Source of the DNA: Luzula sylvatica
Taxonomy: Eukaryota > Streptophyta > Magnoliopsida > Poales > Juncaceae
Reading direction: 5' to 3'
Length of the DNA: 64,000 nucleotides
Assembly (NCBI GenBank): GCA_946800325.1
Contig: OX326957.1
Location: forward strand, 28,739,054 to 28,803,053
Positions within the stretch are counted from its first letter, which is position 1; every line of letters begins with the position of its first letter. A program made the position numbers and the translations under genes. This document shows positions 9,100-26,290 of this stretch, piece after piece. The notes beneath the pieces were generated by a model, which was given only the letters and a program-made list of their open reading frames with translations, ran no database searches and was not told the origin of the DNA.

Positions 9100-11045
9100 T
9101 TTTAGATAGATTGTTAGGTTCAATGACCAACATTCATGTTTGGCCAACATGGCCAACATTTTCTGAGCCCTTGGATTTAGATATCGGATGGTGGCTATTA
9201 AATCCCACATACGTTGAATTCTGAGGGTAAAATGGTAAAATTTACAGAAAAAACCAATCCAGACTAAACCGGTTCAAGGTCCGTTCTTTCTCTTTCATAG
9301 TTGATTGAGCTCTCTATTCCTTGGGCTCTCTCATTCATGTCGCTTTATTTCTCCATTGATGAACCCTAGAGCATGTCCTCTCCATTCTCTGGATCGGCTC
9401 TAGCACGTGGATTCTCTGTTCACGATCCAATATAAGTGACTCTTTGCCTATGGTTATGTCCCTATCTTTCTCCACTGATGAACCCTAGTTCAAAGCGAAG
9501 AACAAATTGAAAAGCGCTTTCCAATCTTGGAACCCTAGTATCACTAAAGAATCAGCCGTCATACTTTCTTAAACCCTTGGTGCTGCTTCTCACTCCCGCA
9601 AAGAAGAGGTGAGCGAAGGTATGCCCTCCTTTTTCTTACTTTTTGAAAATGAAATTCGGAAAAAATCTGATTATTTTTAGCAAATGTCGGTAATACTCCA
9701 AATTTTGACTTGAATTCAGCAAATTTGATCCAATTTGCTGATTTTTGGGGTTACGGATGTAAATTCTTGTTTTTCAGAAACTATAGGGGTTATGGATGTA
9801 AAGTTTCCAAAAAAATGGGTTACATCTTCGTTCCATTGAATTATTGATTTGCCTTGACAGCAAAATTGCAAAAAAATTCAAAGGATTCAAATTGTCCATT
9901 TTTCGTACAAATCATCGACAAATCTCTGCTATTATTTGGTACCATTATTGTATACTGATACCAATACCAGTTTGTACATTTCATTTTATCTTATTCATGA
10001 CTGATTTTCGAGTTGTATTTCTTGTTATAGGGAATCTCATGCTTGGTTTGACCGGGACCAGAGTGTGTTATATATAATAAATTGAGGATGAGGAATCCGA
10101 ATTCTCAAAAGAGGGATATTTGCCATCGAGTTTACTTCTGATCCGGCTGTGAAAACTGCTTGCGACTCGATCATGGTCAACTTCAATTGCTTTCTTGTAG
10201 GTACCACCCTAGAGAAAGGATATTGCCACAGGAATTGTGTATGTAATTGGATGGTGGTGTAGTATGTTTGCTGTTTTCAAATGAATGCAACTTGTGTCTA
10301 TTTGTAATTGTTATACTAAGCTATTTTTTTATTGATTTTTTACAGAATTATTTATTATATTTGAATTGAATTATTTTAGCAATTGATACATTTTCTATTA
10401 AAAAAAAAATAACTACACGTAACTCATGTCACAATGTACAAAATTCATGGTACCAATAGACCATGCACGTTAGTTCAGTAACCAATTTTTTTTGTACGTA
10501 TAGGACATATATTAAAAAACTACTTTTATCCTTCAATTCGTTAGAATTTTTCATCAAGATCCCTGAAAGTTGAAAAAATTGCCTTCTCCTTCATGATCTT
10601 CAATCCATCATTCATTGATCTAATTGATATACTTATCTTTTGATTTTATGCACTCACTCAGTCATCCAAGAATAAATTAGACCAAAAGAACAACAAATAT
10701 GATGGTCGCAGAGTAAAGGAAAAAATCATACAAGTAAAACCAAGTGTGTAGGTTGTTGAGTAAGGGCGCTGTGTATAAAGCTTGGTAGAGTAGACCTGAG
10801 TATGGAGCGGAAGAAAAGAAAGGAAAAAAAACCAGAAAAAACAGAGTCGGTTTTTTTAGAAAAACCGGCTAATTTGGAAGAAAAATATTAAACTCACAGC
10901 GCCTCAGTATAAAAAAACCAGAAATTTAGATGAAGTGCGGGATTTAATAGCCACCATCCGATTTCTAAATCCAAGGGCTCAGAAAATGTTGGCCATGTTG
11001 GCCAAACATGATCGTTGGCCGTTGAACCATCCCTATATATATATT
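9100..11045. mobile_element. Non-autonomous DNA transposon with about 90-bp terminal inverted repeats
   Basis: 9117-9212 and 10938-11033 are inverted copies about 90 bp long. Shared words are CATGTTTGGCCAACATGGCC, AACATTTTCTGAGCCCTTGG and ATCGGATGGTGGCTATTAAA. The outer ends are GGTTCAATGACC and (reverse complement) GGTTCAACGGCC. Flanks are TA-rich, so the target duplication is not resolved. Long TIRs and 1.9 kb size suggest a Mutator-like element. The interior has gene-like parts: a pyrimidine-rich, UTR-like stretch at 9270-9600 ending in a GTGAGC donor-like word, and an open stretch near 10113-10210. I cannot identify the source gene. Confidence 0.65.
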
Positions 11046-13502
11046 TAGAAAGATTAGTGTTTGAATGAATATTTAACCACTAATATTTAACCAAACATTG
11101 TAGTTTTCTTAATATTTTTGTCCCAACTATAACTTCGAAACTTTGTAATTATCAGAATAATTATGAAAATGAAATATTGAACAGTGTTTCTGTACTTATA
11201 ATTCAAGGGCCCCCTTTTTTTAATGTAAAACTTTATAAGTCCATCATTGTCATATTTTAGAAAAAATCTCTAATGAAGGGAAGTTCAGAATGTGTTCCAT
11301 AATTTTTGTCTTTGGTAGCTAAATTAAGAGGAATTTTCAAAATAGATACGGGTATGGAAAAGACATATCCGTACCCGACGCCTTGACAGTCCTATTTTAG
11401 AGTTCTTTTAGGGCGTGCATGATTTTTGTTACTAATTTATAGGGTGATTTTGGATTATATCATATAAAACGAGTAAATGAAGAAGGTTCGGTAATGAAAC
11501 TCGAACTCACAATCTCTTACAATATATAGTTTTTTGTGTCTCACACTCAATCACTGGACCACGAGTTCATTGGCTGGATTTATATCTTATAAAGTTTGTT
11601 GATTACGAATGAGATTATGAATTATGAATTGTCACGTGAAAATGTCCCAACTAACCAGTTTCTTTAATTTAGGAAAAGATGTGATGTAAGTTTATATTAC
11701 TGTTAATTAAGGGTCCATGAGTTTGATATGAACCTAAAAAACTATTTGACAATGTATAATTATAGGTACAATAAAAATACTAATCTACTTGTTTGAGGTA
11801 ACAAGATGGATCCATAATTTTATAAATTGGATCTACACTTATAGATATAATACTTTGCCTTTACTAATTAACTAGATCTCCATAGATCAATCAAGCTTTA
11901 GCTATAGAGGTTGCTTGTATGTATATTATTTGTGCATGTATTGTCCAATAGTTAATATTCATAGGTACCAATAATATCATGTGCATTCTAGATTTCGAGG
12001 GACCAAGGTCATCGTCTACTTGAAAACAAACTATTGTGCAATATTTTTATTGAAATAAATAACGATTCATTACATGATTAGGTACACCTATAATTCGGTT
12101 CAGTACACTATGTTACCTCTGAAAAAACTATTGTGCAATATTTGAGGAGATATTATCCTAACAAACATACTTAATTGACATGACAACTAACTAACAACAC
12201 TAAATTAACATTTATATGAATTAATATTTTTTTATTAATAATAATTCATTATTAATTATGTGATATGTATTAATTAACATGTTAATGGAATATTTTAATT
12301 TTGATATAGTGGATGGGGTGGAGAAATCTGGGGCAGGGTATATGGCCTCATATTTGAGGGGTCAATAATTAATAATTAATTGTGTCCTTATAATAGATAT
12401 AATATATTTGTATTATATCTTTGCTAGCGTTTCTTCATGCAAGTGATTCCCTTGATTTCTCATTTTTCTTGTATTTCCAACTTAATCATTCGTTTGACAC
12501 GTTCAAAACGGTGTAAAATGATTGATCACCAACCCAATTTGTATATTTTGATCCCATCTCGTGTTGAAGGGTTCAAAAGGAACATTACATCTTACGCAAA
12601 TGTCCAAATTGATCACTCAGTTTATCACATAAGTTTTGTACACCAAGTCACATCAAAATTTGGTTCTACTTTTTGAAAATAAAATAAAGAATTGTTAATA
12701 ATTTAACGAATGAATATTGTGATATCAAAATCATTGGTCAAGCCGACATATTTTAAAAATTGGATTACCGTTTAGATTAGCTTAAATATGCAGTGCTAAT
12801 TTGATTACAATATCTTCATTGTTAAATTGGCCATCTAATGTTGATTGAGTTTATTCTATACGATCAATTCAAGTTTTAGATATATTAATTTGACTTATTA
12901 CTTTGATATCATATAGTTATTTTATAAAAAAAATAAAAATAATTTCGTTAGATTTATCAAATTTGGACAAACCAAGAGTACAATGACAACACGCATGAAT
13001 AATTAGAGGGTGACTAACGCACGGTCATCCGCCAAGATTCACCCTGGCACGTGATATGAAGATTTTTTTTTCTTTTCAAAAAATAAATTGTTGTTATTTT
13101 AACCGTCTATCGCACACCGACGAAGAATATCTAAATTGTCAAATAAAAATATAAATCTAGTAAAAAAAATACATCATACACCTAGAAATATGTATCAAAC
13201 ATGTAGAGATTTATTACATGTATTGTATTTAAAATATGTGTATCGTACATCTAAGAGATATATTATACATCTAAAACGATATAAAACTTATATGTATATC
13301 ATACAATTAAAAAAACATAACATGTATTATATTTGTGAAATGTATATTATACATATAAAAATATATCACATGCATCTAAATATATATATGATATATCTAA
13401 GAGTTATAAAACATAAAGATATATTATATATCTAAAAAATATATGTACAAAAAGAATAAAACATAAAATGACATCGTACATCCAAACTGTAAATGGTATA
13501 TC
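11046..13502. other. Intergenic, AT-rich; no gene seen
   Basis: Scattered AT-rich sequence with short open frames only. Nothing recognisable as a gene; the frame at 12437-12676 has no family resemblance that I can see. Confidence 0.45.
13140..13450. repeat. Degenerate short-period AT repeat
   Basis: Variants of TATATCATACATCTAAAA recur about every 30-40 bases. Similar low-complexity blocks occur near 60100-60440 and 62340-62530. Confidence 0.45.
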
Positions 13503-15126
13503 CAATGTTTTAAATTAAGATGTAGTGGTTCGTAGCGCTTAGGGTGCAATTTAGTGATTTTCGATGTTGCGCTCTACAGTGGCGTTATTTATAATAATAC
13601 AATATTGCGTTTTAGAAATATTTACCGATATAACGACGCTATTCTGTATCTATTTAATTCATTGGATATATCTACAAATATTTAGAATACAAAAATATAT
13701 CATAAAATGTATAATATTTATTTTATTTAAAAGGGAAAATTTTCATAAAAGAACCCCCTAAATATTTTGGATATTTAAACCCCCCCCCCCCTAACCAAAA
13801 AAAAAAAGAAACACCTCTAACCCAAATTTTGTTTTCAAATACCCCTTTATATGTGTTAAAATTAACTTTTAATGGTGTTAAATATTTTTTGGCCAAAATA
13901 CCCTACCATTTTCATATTTAATAATTAAAAAAATATTTTTTTGTTATCTTTTTATTAATTAAAAAAAATCATAATTCTTTTAACATATAATAATTTCAAA
14001 AAATTATTATTATATGTTATATTTATACAATTTTAATATTTCACTCATTATAAAATTTTGCCTTTTCTATATTATTTCATGAAGATTAACATAAAATAAT
14101 AATAAATTAAACAATAATATTAAAAAAACACCTTGAAAATATTTAAAAAATAAAAGATAATGAACCTATTAAAAAATACATAAGAAGAGAATAAAAATGA
14201 AAAACTAGTTGTTAAGGAGATCTTTTTTCTACCAATATATTTTCAAGGTGTTTCTTTTGTTATTATTTGATGTTAGTTTTTCATGAAAATATAATAACGG
14301 AAATATTAAAGTTCCATAAATATAACATATAATAATATATTTTTGTGAAATTATTACAGGTTAAAAAATATTTATGCATGCTTTTAAAATTAATAAAAAG
14401 TTAACAAAAAATATTTGTTTAATTATTAAATAAATATGAAAATGAATGGGCATTTTGGTCCAAAAAATACTTAACACAATCCAAAGTTAGTTTTAACACA
14501 TATATGAGGGTATTTGAAAATAAAAATTTGGTTAGAGGTTTTTGTTGGAGTATCCAAAGTGAGGTACTTCCTAAATATCCAAAAAATAAGAATTTTTTTT
14601 GAAAATTATCGTTAAATATATATATTATATATTTACAAAATGTATGATGCGCCTAAAAATATAAAAATAAAAGCAATAACAACATATGTTAGGAGTGCAT
14701 TCTCGCGTGGCCGAGAGAGGGCCGGACGGGCCGATATCTCTAGTGTACGTTAGGCATTTAATACCACGGGGTGCAAAACCATTTCTCGAATAATTTAAAA
14801 TTGAGGAACCAATCTAGACGGTACGTAAAATTGCGCAAAGAAAATATGCGTGCGAAGGAAAAAATAATATACAAAACAAGTCGAAGTTAACTTACTATTT
14901 CAAAATGGGTGTACTAATTTTTACACACCACAATGCTAATTTAACGAGGAAATATCAAAAGTTAATAATATCGATGTAGTGTTGCTATATGTAGCGCGTA
15001 TAACGAAAATAATAATTAAAGCACAATATTATAATCTTCTAAATAGCAATGTTATAGCGTGCAATAACAATAATTACGTATAAATTACAATCCAAACATC
15101 ATGAACCACTATATCGCAATTTAAAA
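13503..15126. mobile_element. Inverted-repeat-ended DNA element with a nested hairpin element
   Basis: Left end reads AATGTTTTAAATTAAGATGT then AGTGGTTCGT; the right end, reverse-complemented, reads AATGTTTTAAATTGCGATAT then AGTGGTTCAT. Weaker inverted similarity rich in GCGC and ATTGC words continues inward. A related end seems present near 59930-60025. The interior is split by the long hairpin at 13732-14610. No transposase is seen. Confidence 0.55.
13732..14610. mobile_element. Long foldback (hairpin) MITE, about 0.88 kb
   Basis: The two halves are inverted, diverged copies of each other over about 400 bp. Matching blocks include TTTTGGATATTTA near the ends, TTTTCAAATACCC, TGTGTTAAAATTAACTTT against TGTGTTAAAACTAACTTT, AATTATTATATGTTATATTTAT, and AAACACCTTGAAAATAT at the centre. 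RNA from it would fold into one long hairpin. A poly-C run interrupts the left arm near 13780. Confidence 0.7.
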
Positions 15127-16990
15127 CATTAAAAAAAAAATATAAATACATGCAGTCTCAAAATAAATAGGTATGAACACAATCATTTGAAGGCATATAA
15201 TTTTGTAAGGCATCTTCTAATTGTGACTTTTGGCAAACACAATAATATCTAATGGTATAATACTATAATCTACATCCATTATTACAGGTCCGCCCCCATG
15301 TGCATGAATATATATAATGAATGATTCAAAACCCATTCGCAAAAATGGTATATGATTAAAGATGTTGTATAATAATCTATTTTATTCTACATTTAGATAC
15401 TTTGAATTCACTATTATGATTGCATACTAGTGCGTAAATTCTATATGATTAATCAAAGTTCATTTATATTTTAAGAATGGAAAAGTAGGAATAATTTGAC
15501 ACAATTTAGACTTTTTCAACTTTTTTTGGGGTTCAATTTCACAGATGAAAATGATACAAGCGAACCAATTAAATACAACAATTGAATCATAAAAAATTGA
15601 GGGACTAAATTCGGATATTTCTTCCCTTAAGAATTACTACAAGCTTTACAAATCTCTCAAACTATATTATGCATGCATGTTTATTTTATTTGAATATGCA
15701 TTTAGGTAAGAAGTTATGGGGTCGATTATTGGTCACGGATCACACACATGTAGACAAAACCTTAGCTATTGAAGAACTAGGCTGAGAAGCCTCGTGCGAG
15801 ATGGCATGATACCTTTAGTCCCTCCAAAGAAAGGTATAAAATAAAAAGAAAACTAAGAGAAATAAAATTCTAGAGCCCTTTATTTTTTTTCAAGTGTAAC
15901 CTAGACCCTTCTTTGAACAAAGCACTATACAAGCATGTGTTTTGTGGGCCTTAAAACTTTTATGCATCATAATTATAAAAAGAAACCACACACCTTGTAT
16001 AATTGGAGCTAAAAAAAAAAGGAATTAATATAAATTTAATTTAATTATCTAATATTTAATAAACTTTAATGTTTGTTAAATTAGCCCCCCCATAGATGAA
16101 AGGCACCTCTTTTGTATTATTGTATTGAATGAATGGCTTCATCATGTAGTATATAATTAAATATTTCAAGTATTTTTAGTTATTTCAAAATGGAAAATGT
16201 TGGACATTACCTCCATCTCTCCCCTCCCCCACATTTCACATTTTTAATGACGTGAATATGATTTAACACCTTAAAAATAAATATTTTTATTCATGATTTA
16301 ACATATTAATTGTATATTCAATCATAAATTAACATAATTAAATTAAAAATTAAAATGTTAAATCATGTTTTTTGTGTGTTAATTTTGAAAGTGTTAAATC
16401 ATATTCAAGTCATCAAGTATGTGGGAGGAGAGTACTAGGAGAAGGTGTACATAACTACTCTTTCAAAATCTTCTCTCAATTTTACTTCAAGAAAATAGTA
16501 AGAAAATTTTGAAGGCCTTGCATCCTTCTTAGTTTTGAATTAATAGGGCAATACTTTTTGTTCCACTTCTATGTCGGTGCTAATGAAAACTAAACTCAGA
16601 AAATTTGTCATGATATTTTAGTTAGAGATGAGTCTTATTTGTACCTAAACTCATTATGAGACTTCTAATGAATTGCTTTTTACTAATGACATCAAGATTT
16701 AACTAATCCTACCTACTATGATTACTTATTCCTTTGGCCACATTTAACTAAACATTAATAAAAGATAAACACTAGGGGACCTCACACACTTGTCTAAAGC
16801 ATAGTGATATGAACATACTCCAAATCTAAAAAGAAAAAAACAAATTAGTCGGTTCAAAGAACTTTCATTCTCCAAAGTTTATAAGCCCCCCTCCTCTCCC
16901 TTCTTCAAAACTTGTCAGAGTTCCCCATCATTAACATTTATTGAAGCACATCCAATTTTGTGCAAAATTATAAAGAGGGAGAGAGTGAGC
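15127..16990. other. Intergenic and upstream region of the peroxidase gene
   Basis: AT-rich without a recognisable gene. Contains the MITE-like element at 16203-16453. The last few hundred bases are the peroxidase promoter and 5' leader; a TTTATAAG box near 16879-16886 is a possible TATA element. Confidence 0.45.
16203..16453. mobile_element. MITE-like inverted-repeat element
   Basis: Left arm contains CTCCCCTCCCCCACA then GACGTGAATATGATTTAACA; the reverse-complemented right arm contains CTCTCCTCCCACATAC then GACTTGAATATGATTTAACA. AT-rich centre, no coding. Target duplication not clear. Confidence 0.55.
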
Positions 16991-19566
<2,576 letters not shown>

Positions 19567-21178
19567 GATCTCTTTTAAGGTTCAAAATATTGAATTTGTG
19601 TTTATGTTCATTTTGATTTGTGTGAAATGGGGCAATAAGATCATGAGTTGTTCTTTCGTTTTTTGTATTTAGTTTTGCAAACTGTAAGTTAGTGTAATAA
19701 TGTGTATTACCATATGTTCTTTGTTGATTGATTGTTGAGAATAATAATAGCGAGATCGCTGGATTCGATTATTTTGAGTGATATCATTTGTAATGTTCCT
19801 TTAATTTTTTTTTGGAGTAAATATGTTCCTTTAATTTTGCACCAAGTAAAGCTACAAATTTAGCAATATTCTGATTTAGTAATTAATAGTTGACGGGTTC
19901 GGGGAGGGTGTTATGCACAAAACACTGAATTCGTGTTATGCGTATCTGGACCGTTGATCGTGAGCAAAATGAAAAATCTTGATAGATGGACTAATTGCAT
20001 TTTAAATTTTAGAAGGAAACATATTCAAAACAATTTTTTTTTTAAAGGAAACAAATATACGCTTCAAATCCTCGTCTTTGATATCATCTAACTATAGTTC
20101 GTAGACTCTGTAGTATGTTACCACGTTTTAGTTTGGAATAATTCACTAAAATATTAATCCTCCACTCGATCTAAGAATATTTTATGCACATAAACGATTC
20201 TTCATCAGTATATTTATATTTATGTCATACGAACATATATAATTCTGAAAACGTAAATTTATTAATTTGACAGTCACAATGAATATAGAGTATTTGTAAA
20301 ATAAAATTAATATGTATGATCCAAAAAAATAAATTTATTTGGTGATAAAACATAACAAGGACCATGAAACAAAAGGAATCTACAAAAACAAAAAAGTTTA
20401 ACGCGACCAAAAAGAGAAATAATATATATGATACTGTCGTTTTAATTTTTTTTTTTGAGATATATATGCCATGCTTTTTGTAATATTTCTCTCTTAACAT
20501 AGTTATTCTAGATATTTTAATTATGTAGTTTGTTTTGTTTTCAAGTTTTTATCAATCAGAAAAATATAAAATAAATAAAGTCAAGAACATTAAGTTTGAT
20601 TTCTTTCCTTTTAAATTAAAAGGCAAGAATATTTGAAAACATTTGAATAACATCGAATTCAGTGTTACGCGTATTGCTTTTTTCTACTTTATCTGTTAAT
20701 TTTTAGAAAACATTTCAGAAAGACAAGCCTGGATCAGGAAAATTTGAACTTGAAAGAGTTAATTAACTACCATTGCTTTCCCCGAGTATTTAGATTTCAA
20801 TTTTTTCTATTAAGCTAAAAAAATGTTAATTAACTACCTCATGACTGATTTATTCACAGCGAGAGTAGATGTTATTTACTTTTATGTAGGGAATTTCAAT
20901 TTCAATTTTGCTTGAACAAATATATTAACACGAATAAAAAATATCATTACCAGCAAAGTTCATTATTATTCAACAAAACACAACCAAACATACCACTAAC
21001 CATTGAAACCACCACCACGCAATACCAACCTTCCCCAAAAACACTAGACGACTCCCAAACCACAAGATACAAAGCTAAAGCCCCATTTAGGCTTTGCAAA
21101 CACAGACTGAAACCAAACACAAAACACATTTAAAATAAAAACTCCACAAGACCCTCACTGCACCAGATCTTCTTCAAC
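19567..21178. other. Intergenic between peroxidase and polyubiquitin (both 3' ends)
   Basis: Convergent 3' flanks. AT-rich, no gene recognised; the open frame at 20225-20500 (minus) is hydrophobic low-complexity translation of AT-rich DNA. Two short related words, GAATTC followed by GTGTTATGCGTAT-like sequence, occur near 19928 and 20657. Confidence 0.45.
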
Positions 21179-23236
<2,058 letters not shown>

Positions 23237-23316
23237 CTTGAATTAAAGAGAGAGATTGCGATTTTTACAAAAGAAAGATTTGAGATTGGTATGAATGAGT
23301 CGCTCCCGACGCCTTA

Positions 23317-23325
23317 AATTTATAG
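23317..23325 (-). promoter_or_regulatory. TATA box of polyubiquitin
   Basis: CTATAAATT on the minus strand, about 80 bases upstream of the leader-intron donor. Confidence 0.65.
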
Positions 23326-25076
23326 CAGGTCTTCAGAAGTCTCGAGAACCACCGGTATTCTTACCGCCTCTATTATTTGCACGGCACGTCCGTAGCCACG
23401 TCATCGGAGACGTTTTCCATACGGCATCCACTGATATTACTAGATACATTCATGTAACCAACTTTAATGCAGCGAAAATTATTCATGATAGTGACTCGCT
23501 ACACGGAAACATATATATAGTTGAATATAGATAAAATGAAATTGTTTAGTGGGAACGTTGGGCAAGTACCAAGAAGGTGAGAGGAGAAAGTAATCGATAC
23601 CTTTTAGTATGGACTCGGTACATGGTTATATGTATGAACCAGTTCTCTTGTTTGAATGGCTGGTGGAATTGGTAGTGTTGTGGTAAGGGTAGTCGTTGTG
23701 AACCGAGTTTGTTTGGAATTTTTATATGATGTGTTAAGTTCGGTCTGTTTTAATGCGGGACGTTAATGTTAACGGTGTCCGGAATTTCTGTGCCGGTCAG
23801 ACAAAATAATTAATGGGATGAACTACTTTCCTTTAATATTTTTAATTTAGTCTGTTGTCTTAATTTTTAAAAAGGAAATTTTGTTAAAGGTCCCTTGTAA
23901 GAAAGGTATATCGTATATTATGTCTTAAGTTACTAAATTGCTAAAAGGTATATGTATTACATGGAAATTATAGAAATGTCCATGTACACTTGGGAAACTA
24001 AGGAAAGCTTATTTATATTTATAAAATAAAAATACTTCCTTTTTGTTATTCAATAGAAAATAATTTTTATTGTTCACGTGTGCTTATCAACAATACTTAA
24101 AATACTAATAATCGTAAATTCTAAAAAAAAATTACAGTTTTTCAGATCTGTATTATATATCCATATTCCATACATGTGTTATTTTAAAAAATTTCATAAC
24201 TTTTTTTTAGTTACAAAAATCATTAAATTTATTATCGTCGTCTTATGTATATAAGTTTTTTTTTTTTGAAATGAAATTTAATCCATACATTATGAATATT
24301 TTTTGTTTCATTTTTACTTGATATCAATGGGACTTGAATTCTTGACCTTAAATATATCAAAACTGCTACAGACCCATAAGTGAATCACATAAGCAATCCC
24401 GAAGTGAATATTTGTATTGTAAACTAGAAAATCATAAAGCGGGACCCACAATATTATTGCTATATAAGACCATTCGGTATTGTTTCTGTGAACAAATTCT
24501 GGGTCTGTAGCATTTTTGTAAATATATTGTGCATTAGTCTAAGAGATCATTGATATATGCATCCAATACTTTTAAAATATATTTTTTCTAAACAAACTCA
24601 TCATGCACAAGACATGCAACATACGTCTCTAGTGATGAATTGCTTAGCACAATACATATTAGGTTTTAGATTCGAGTCTCGTTCGTATTATCTTGAAAAT
24701 GAAATCAAATATATCCACGATTCGTAAATTATGTTATCTTCAAAAAAAACATGTAATTAACAATAACTTGACTTGTTTTCGGAAAATGTAGACAAAAATA
24801 ATAGATCAACATTAATATATAATGATGTTATGAAAAATATATTATATGAAATATATTAAAAAGTGAGGTCATGTGGGATAATCAAAATTTTGGTTTTCCC
24901 CCTCGATATGACAATCATATATTATAAAAATTATTTGTGTCATCCAGGGCTTCCTCAAGGTTCAAGGTCAATTGTGCATTTGCTTTTTATATATGTATTT
25001 TTAATTCAAAAAAAAAAAGTTATTGAAATTTTCAATAATAATGTCAAAATAAATATAGATGTATTTCATTGTAAGA
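23326..25076. other. Polyubiquitin promoter region and AT-rich intergenic DNA
   Basis: The first few hundred bases are promoter of the polyubiquitin gene. The rest is AT-rich with no gene recognised. Confidence 0.45.
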
Positions 25077-25085
25077 AAATATTAT

Positions 25086-25750
25086 GGGAAATTTTGAATA
25101 GTAGACCAAAAAAATTTCGGAATACCCGAAATAGCCAACTTAGTTTGGAAATTTGGAAACTAACACTCTGAAAAGTCGAGAGCATGGCAAATTCTCAACT
25201 TTTGAAAAGTCGAGACATTTTTTATTCCTAATTAACTACCAAACAAACAACTTAACTGCCTTAAACAGGCTCTCAACGTTTCAAAAGTCGAGAAATATTG
25301 ATTTGACAGGCTCTCAACGTTTGAAAAGTCGAGAGGTATTGATTTGACAGGCTCTCAACGTTTCAAAAGTCGAGAAATATTGATTTGACAGGCTCTCAAC
25401 GTTTGAAAAGTCGAGAGATATTATTTCATAACAGGGTGTCGACTTTTGAAAAGTCGACCGGTTTTAATGAGAGCAGGTGGACGTTGGGGATCTGTGTGCA
25501 TTTAACAGGGTCTCGACTTTTGAAAAGTCGACCGTTTTGGAGAGCTGTCTCGGGAAGTGCAACACTCGACCTTTCAAAAGTCGACAGGTTTAGCAGGGTT
25601 AACAGTTTAATTAACAATCAACAATGTCTCGACTGTCGACAATTTTCCATGCTCTCGACTTTTTTTAGAGTGTTAGAATCCAAATTACCAAACTAAGTTG
25701 GCTATTTCGGATATTCCGAAACTTTTTTGGTCTACTATTCAAAATTTCCC
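25086..25750. mobile_element. Mutator-like non-autonomous element with 9-bp target duplications
   Basis: Ends are GGGAAATTTTGAATAGTAGA (left) and its exact inverse (right); the inverted similarity continues about 100 bp with a few mismatches. Perfect 9-bp duplications AAATATTAT flank it at 25077-25085 and 25751-25759, the length made by Mutator-like transposases. The inside has no transposase. It is filled with CTCGACTTTTCAAAAGTCGAG-type palindromes, including a run of 41-bp units at about 25268-25430. Confidence 0.88.
25268..25430. repeat. Tandem 41-bp repeat with internal palindromes
   Basis: About four units of GGCTCTCAACGTTT(C/G)AAAA then GTCGAGA(A/G)(A/G)TATTGATTTGACA. Units alternate between TTTC and TTTG versions, implying duplication of a two-unit block. 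Confidence 0.8.
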
Positions 25751-26144
25751 AAATATTATTATAGTTTATTCAGAAATAAGTGAAAGTATAAATGAGGAAA
25801 ATTGATTTACTATAACTTTTCGTATTTGTCAAGAATAAAATAATAATCAGTAATTCAAATTTTTTTTTTGTTTGCTTCAAGGCCCGTAGGCTATGTACAA
25901 TATCACCATTACAAGTCGAGTTTGTATTAGAAACAGTGATCGAAGTTGACGGTTCCGTTGATAAATCACGGACCTAAAATACGTCGAACGAAAAACGCTT
26001 TCTTTGTATCCATGATACAGTAAGTAATTGGAAATCCAAGTTTGTTATTTGAATTCTCGGATTTGAAAAGACCCTAAAAAAATTTCTTGGATTTTGAGAA
26101 GAAGAAGGAATTAAATTTTGGAAAAAGGAACCCTTCTTCGCAAC

Positions 26145-26290
26145 TCTTCTTTGCAACTCTTCGTTACAACTCTTCTTCGTGACTTTTCTTCACAACCCTT
26201 CTTCGCAACTCTTCTTCACAACCCTTCTTCGTGACTCTTCATCGTAGGTTCACAACCCTTAATCTCTGCACAACTCTTCGCAACTCTTCG
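26145..26290. repeat. Degenerate short tandem repeat (CTTCTTCGCAACT-like)
   Basis: About ten imperfect copies of a 12-16 base word alternating between CAACTCTTCTTCG and CAACCCTTCTTCG or GTGACTCTTC. Confidence 0.7.

Noticed and set aside
8995..9224. Open frames with Ile-Tyr repeats on both strands
   Set aside because: They are translations of a TA microsatellite at the end of a MITE.
13136..13435. 99-codon frame as a gene
   Set aside because: Translation of a degenerate AT short repeat, no family resemblance.
20225..20500. Hydrophobic 91-codon frame (minus strand)
   Set aside because: Phe/Ile/Tyr-rich translation of AT-rich DNA; no promoter, no family match, interrupted look.
24655..24700. 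TTCGAGTCTCGT word considered as a tRNA T-arm
   Set aside because: No acceptor stem, anticodon arm or D-arm could be paired around it.
25268..25430. Regular 41-bp repeats considered as a CRISPR array
   Set aside because: Eukaryotic context, no unique spacers of constant length, and the run lies inside a Mutator-like element with target duplications.
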